From: Methylophilus medardensis
GTDB lineage: Bacteria; Pseudomonadota; Gammaproteobacteria; Burkholderiales; Methylophilaceae
Length of the DNA stretch: 64,000 bases
Reading direction: 5' to 3' (one strand)
NCBI RefSeq assembly: GCF_006363915.1
Contig: NZ_CP040946.1
Shown: piece by piece, positions 61,221-64,000 of the stretch
Numbering within the stretch: the stretch's first letter is position 1
Layout: each line of letters begins with the position of its first letter
Notes under the pieces: generated by a model
Databases searched by the model: none
What the model was told of the DNA's origin: nothing
The model's input: the letters and a program-made list of their open reading frames with translations, nothing else
Made by a program: the position numbers and the translations under genes

Positions 61221-62219
61221 CTAGACATATTGCTCACTGTCGCCTTTACCCGCCAGCATGATCTGACCTTCATCTGATAAACGGCGCACAATCTGCAAAA
61301 TCTGTTTTTGTTGTCCTTCGACTTCTGACAACTTGACTGGACCGCGACTTTCTAGATCTTCACGCATCATGTCAGCCGCTCTTGACGACATATTGCGGAA
61401 GAATTTTTCTTTCATTTCATCCGACGTCCCTTTAAGCGCAACAATCAGCATGTCGGACTGGACTTCGCGCAACAGCACTTGTATGCCACGATCATCGATC
61501 TCCATAATGTTGTCGAAGACAAACATCTGATCCATGATTTGCTGCGCCATATTGTCGTCATAACTTTTGAGGCCATCCATTAGCTTGGCTTCATGTTCCC
61601 CGCTGATATAGTTCATGATCTCAGCGGCCGTTTTCACCCCGCCGATGGCTTGCCGTTTGAGGTTATCGTTACCGGCCAACATTTTCAGCATGCCTTCATT
61701 GAGCTCACGTAAGGCGGTCGGTTTGATACTGTCTAGGGTCGCAATACGTAAAATCACGTCTTGGCGTAAGCGTTCAGTAAAATGACCCAAAATCTCAGCC
61801 GACTGGTCAGGCTCTAGGTGCGACAAAATGGTCGCAATAATTTGCGGATGCTCGTTCTTGATGAAATCAGCCACACTAAAGGCATCCATCCATTTCAAGC
61901 TCTCAATACCGGCGGCATCCTGAGATTGCGGAATCCGGTTGAGCAGATTGGACGCTTTGTCGTCGCCAAACGCCTTAATCAGCACCGAGCGGATATAACT
62001 ATCCGAGTCCAAGCCAAAATCACTGCTGCTGGCAAAGTCAATCATGAACTTTTCAAGCACCTGTTCGACCTCTTCACGTGGGACCGGCTTCATGGAGGCC
62101 ATGACAATCCCCAGCCGCTGCACTTCTTTCGGTGACAGATGCTTCATGACCTCGGCAGCCTCATCCTCACCAAGCGCCAGCATCAAAATTGCACTTTTAT
62201 TTAAACCTTCATCACTCAT
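61221..62219 (-). CDS. fliG: Motor switch protein FliG
   Basis: This 332-residue rotor protein has N-terminal KSAILMLALGEDEAAEVMKHLSPKEVQRLGIVMA, a middle ARM domain with EHPQIIATILSHLEPDQSAEILGHF, and a C-terminal torque helix with the charged residues in DRGIQVLLREVQSDMLIVALKGTSDEMKEKFFRNMSSRAADMMREDLESRGPVKLSEVE. It starts 3 bases after the fliF stop. Confidence 0.97.
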   Translation of the reverse strand: MSDEGLNKSAILMLALGEDEAAEVMKHLSPKEVQRLGIVMASMKPVPREEVEQVLEKFMIDFASSSDFGLDSDSYIRSVLIKAFGDDKASNLLNRIPQSQDAAGIESLKWMDAFSVADFIKNEHPQIIATILSHLEPDQSAEILGHFTERLRQDVILRIATLDSIKPTALRELNEGMLKMLAGNDNLKRQAIGGVKTAAEIMNYISGEHEAKLMDGLKSYDDNMAQQIMDQMFVFDNIMEIDDRGIQVLLREVQSDMLIVALKGTSDEMKEKFFRNMSSRAADMMREDLESRGPVKLSEVEGQQKQILQIVRRLSDEGQIMLAGKGDSEQYV

Positions 62220-62222
62220 GCA

Positions 62223-63929
62223 CTATTTCTCCGCAGAGGTCCAGCTGGACACCACATTGGCGACCATACGCGGATTATCTTTAGCCACTTGTTTAGCTGC
62301 CAGCAACGTCTGGTCGAGGCCACTCGGTAACGCAGCCGCCTCACCACTTAACGTGACTAATGCGTCTTCACCCTCTGCCGCCCGAGCAATTGGGCTGCCA
62401 TCAGGGCCAGTTAACGCTGCTGTGCCAGCGGCCAAGGCCTGTTGCTTTTTGTCTGCCCCGGTCAACTTAACCGCCATGGGTTTCAATAGTTTTTTATAAA
62501 TCAGCATCAATACCACGACCCCGGCCAAGAAGCGCAAAGCATCTTTACCGTATTCAATCATCAGCGGATCTTTCCACAGAGGCGGTTCAACCAGCTTTTC
62601 TTGTGCTTCGGCCACAAACGGTGTGTTGACCACCGAAATCGTGTCGCCACGCTCTTTATTGAAGCCCATCGCCTGCATTGCCAAATCGCTTACCTGCTGT
62701 TTCTCAGCCGTATTCAAGGCGCGATACGTGGTTTTGCCGGTACTATCCACCACTGGAATATGATTGACCACCACCGCCACGTGTAGGCGTTTGACCCCAC
62801 CCTTGGCCTGCTGGACATAGCTCACTGTTTTATCCAGCTCGTAGTTAGTCGTATTGTCTTTTTGCGTATTTTGCGGTGGGGCTGGCGGCGCAGCTGGCGG
62901 CGCGTTTTCACCTGGGGCTTGCGCGCCCGGTGCATTAATGGGCGCAGTAGACTCACCAGGAGGTTGATTGGACAATGCGCCAGGCACGGCACCATTGTTA
63001 CCACCGCTGGTTTGGGACTCACGGCTTTGTGCACTGCGAATCGCCATGTCATCCGGCTTGCCGTTTGGCTTGTAGGACTCATTGGCCTGCTCAGTCATTG
63101 AGAAATCAATTTCTGCGCTGGTTTCAGCATGTACGTTTTTAGCCCCCACAATCGGCGTAATGATCGACTCCACGCGGCGGGCAATACTGTTCTGCATGTT
63201 TTCGACATAAGCCATTTGCTCAGGGTCGAGGCCATTTTGTTTCAGTTTGTTGGCGTTGTCAGACAACAGATTGCCATTCTGGTCGACCACCGTCACATGG
63301 TCAGCCGACAAATTGGGCACACTGCTCGCCACCAGGTGGACCACCGCGCCAACTTGTTGTGCATCCAAGCGCCGACCGTTGTGCAGGTTCAATAACACAG
63401 AAGCGGTCGGATACTGTTGTTCACGCACAAACACGCTCGGTTTTGGAATCGCCAAATGAATGCGTGCTGCCTGTACCGCAGAGATCGATTGGATGCTGCG
63501 TTCGAGTTCACCTTCTAAGCCACGCTGAAAATTAACCTGCTCAACAAATTGCGACACGCCAAATTTTTGATTCTCGAGTAACTCAAAACCAATATTGCCG
63601 CCTTTGGGCAAGCCTTGGGCGGCTAGTTTCAATCGCACTTGATGCACTTGATCTGCGGGCACCAAAATCGCATTGCCGCCCTCGGCAAACTGATAAGGCA
63701 CATTCAATTTGTCCAGCTCCGCCACGATGGCGCCACCGTCTTTATCAGCAAAGTTAGAAAACAACACGCGGTAATCCGGTTTCTGACTCCATAGCCAGAA
63801 AACGACCATCACGGCAACCACGGCCGCAATGCCTGCGACTAGTAGCAGTTTTTGTCCCATTTGTCCGAACGCATTCGCGGTCGGATTGGACTCACCAGTT
63901 GACGTAAGTAAGGCAGCGTCAGCAGCCAT
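62223..63929 (-). CDS. fliF: MS-ring protein FliF
   Basis: This 568-residue protein has TM1 (KLLLVAGIAAVVAVMVVFWLW, about 28-48) and ring-building motifs from YRVLFSNFADKDGGAIVAELDKLNVPYQFAEGG to GVSQFVEQVNFQRGLEGELERSIQSI. A Pro/Ala-rich linker (about 330-370), TM2 (about 450-470) and the FliG-binding C-terminus follow. The ATG at 63929 has GGAGGT 6 bases upstream; the frame is open to 63995. fliE and the operon promoter would lie beyond the right edge. Confidence 0.95.
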   Translation of the reverse strand: MAADAALLTSTGESNPTANAFGQMGQKLLLVAGIAAVVAVMVVFWLWSQKPDYRVLFSNFADKDGGAIVAELDKLNVPYQFAEGGNAILVPADQVHQVRLKLAAQGLPKGGNIGFELLENQKFGVSQFVEQVNFQRGLEGELERSIQSISAVQAARIHLAIPKPSVFVREQQYPTASVLLNLHNGRRLDAQQVGAVVHLVASSVPNLSADHVTVVDQNGNLLSDNANKLKQNGLDPEQMAYVENMQNSIARRVESIITPIVGAKNVHAETSAEIDFSMTEQANESYKPNGKPDDMAIRSAQSRESQTSGGNNGAVPGALSNQPPGESTAPINAPGAQAPGENAPPAAPPAPPQNTQKDNTTNYELDKTVSYVQQAKGGVKRLHVAVVVNHIPVVDSTGKTTYRALNTAEKQQVSDLAMQAMGFNKERGDTISVVNTPFVAEAQEKLVEPPLWKDPLMIEYGKDALRFLAGVVVLMLIYKKLLKPMAVKLTGADKKQQALAAGTAALTGPDGSPIARAAEGEDALVTLSGEAAALPSGLDQTLLAAKQVAKDNPRMVANVVSSWTSAEK

Positions 63930-64000
63930 CTGAACCTCCATGTTTACTACACAAACGGTTTGCAGCAGACACCCGACGCGGGCAAAACGATGCAAACAGC

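Noticed and set aside
1..64000. CRISPR arrays, tRNA or rRNA genes, insertion sequences, prophage or integrase genes
   Set aside because: None were recognised by eye on either strand; no regular direct-repeat array, cloverleaf-like gene or transposase motif was seen.

Overview
The window looks like a chromosomal segment of a betaproteobacterial methylotroph, most likely Methylophilaceae (Methylophilus/Methylotenera type). This is inferred from a 23-codon PQQ-precursor gene (pqqA) standing alone at 14465-14536, from proteobacterial-type flagellar, Rep, Uup, SelO and RNB proteins, and from moderate GC outside one AT-rich block. No rRNA, tRNA, CRISPR array, transposase or integrase was seen.

Layout. 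(1) 1-2825, minus strand: RNB-family ribonuclease, spermidine-synthase-like protein and the start of an RlmL-like rRNA methyltransferase, closely packed. (2) 2942-14182: selO and a Fur-family regulator, then a COG0523 metallochaperone GTPase, a DUF1826 protein, a TonB-dependent receptor, an ABC ATPase and two ABC-2/DUF3526 permeases, with a convergent secreted AstE/AspA-type M14 zinc hydrolase. Palindromes with the core GCAAC-N3-GTTGC lie upstream of the GTPase (two copies) and of the hydrolase (one copy). I read this block as a metal-starvation (probably zinc) regulon with an uncharacterised receptor/ABC-2 module; it is the best candidate here for an undescribed system. (3) 14465-22795: pqqA with its own terminator, a periplasmic coiled-coil protein, OmpW behind a likely FNR-type promoter, a methyltransferase, a DUF481 outer-membrane protein, the YlqF/RbgA GTPase, a membrane diguanylate cyclase and Rep helicase. 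(4) 22828-36226: an AT-rich surface-polysaccharide island. It holds an acyltransferase, a GT2, two GT61 paralogues plus a decayed third GT61, dTDP-3-amino-sugar enzymes (FdtA/FdtB type), an FkbM methyltransferase, a Gfo/Idh oxidoreductase, an ATP-grasp protein, a Wzm/Wzt-type ABC exporter, an epimerase and the initiating sugar transferase. The WbpM/CapD-type dehydratase (36244-38163) and uup (38259-40166) return to the host composition. (5) 40251-63929: a flagellar supercluster, with flgNMA on minus, flgBCDEFGHIJ and flgKL on plus, and fliRQPONMLKJIHGF on minus (transcribed from fliF towards fliR; fliE would lie just outside).

Working together: the island makes and exports a lipid-linked polysaccharide by an ABC-dependent route (sugar transferase primes, GTs extend, Wzm/Wzt export). 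The flagellar block encodes the basal body, hook, hook-filament junction, export gate and motor switch. FlgM and FlgK appear to be driven from sigma-28 promoters readable in the sequence. Protein families are named from remembered motifs, with no database search. Several starts were moved downstream of the longest open frame on ribosome-binding-site grounds, as stated per entry.
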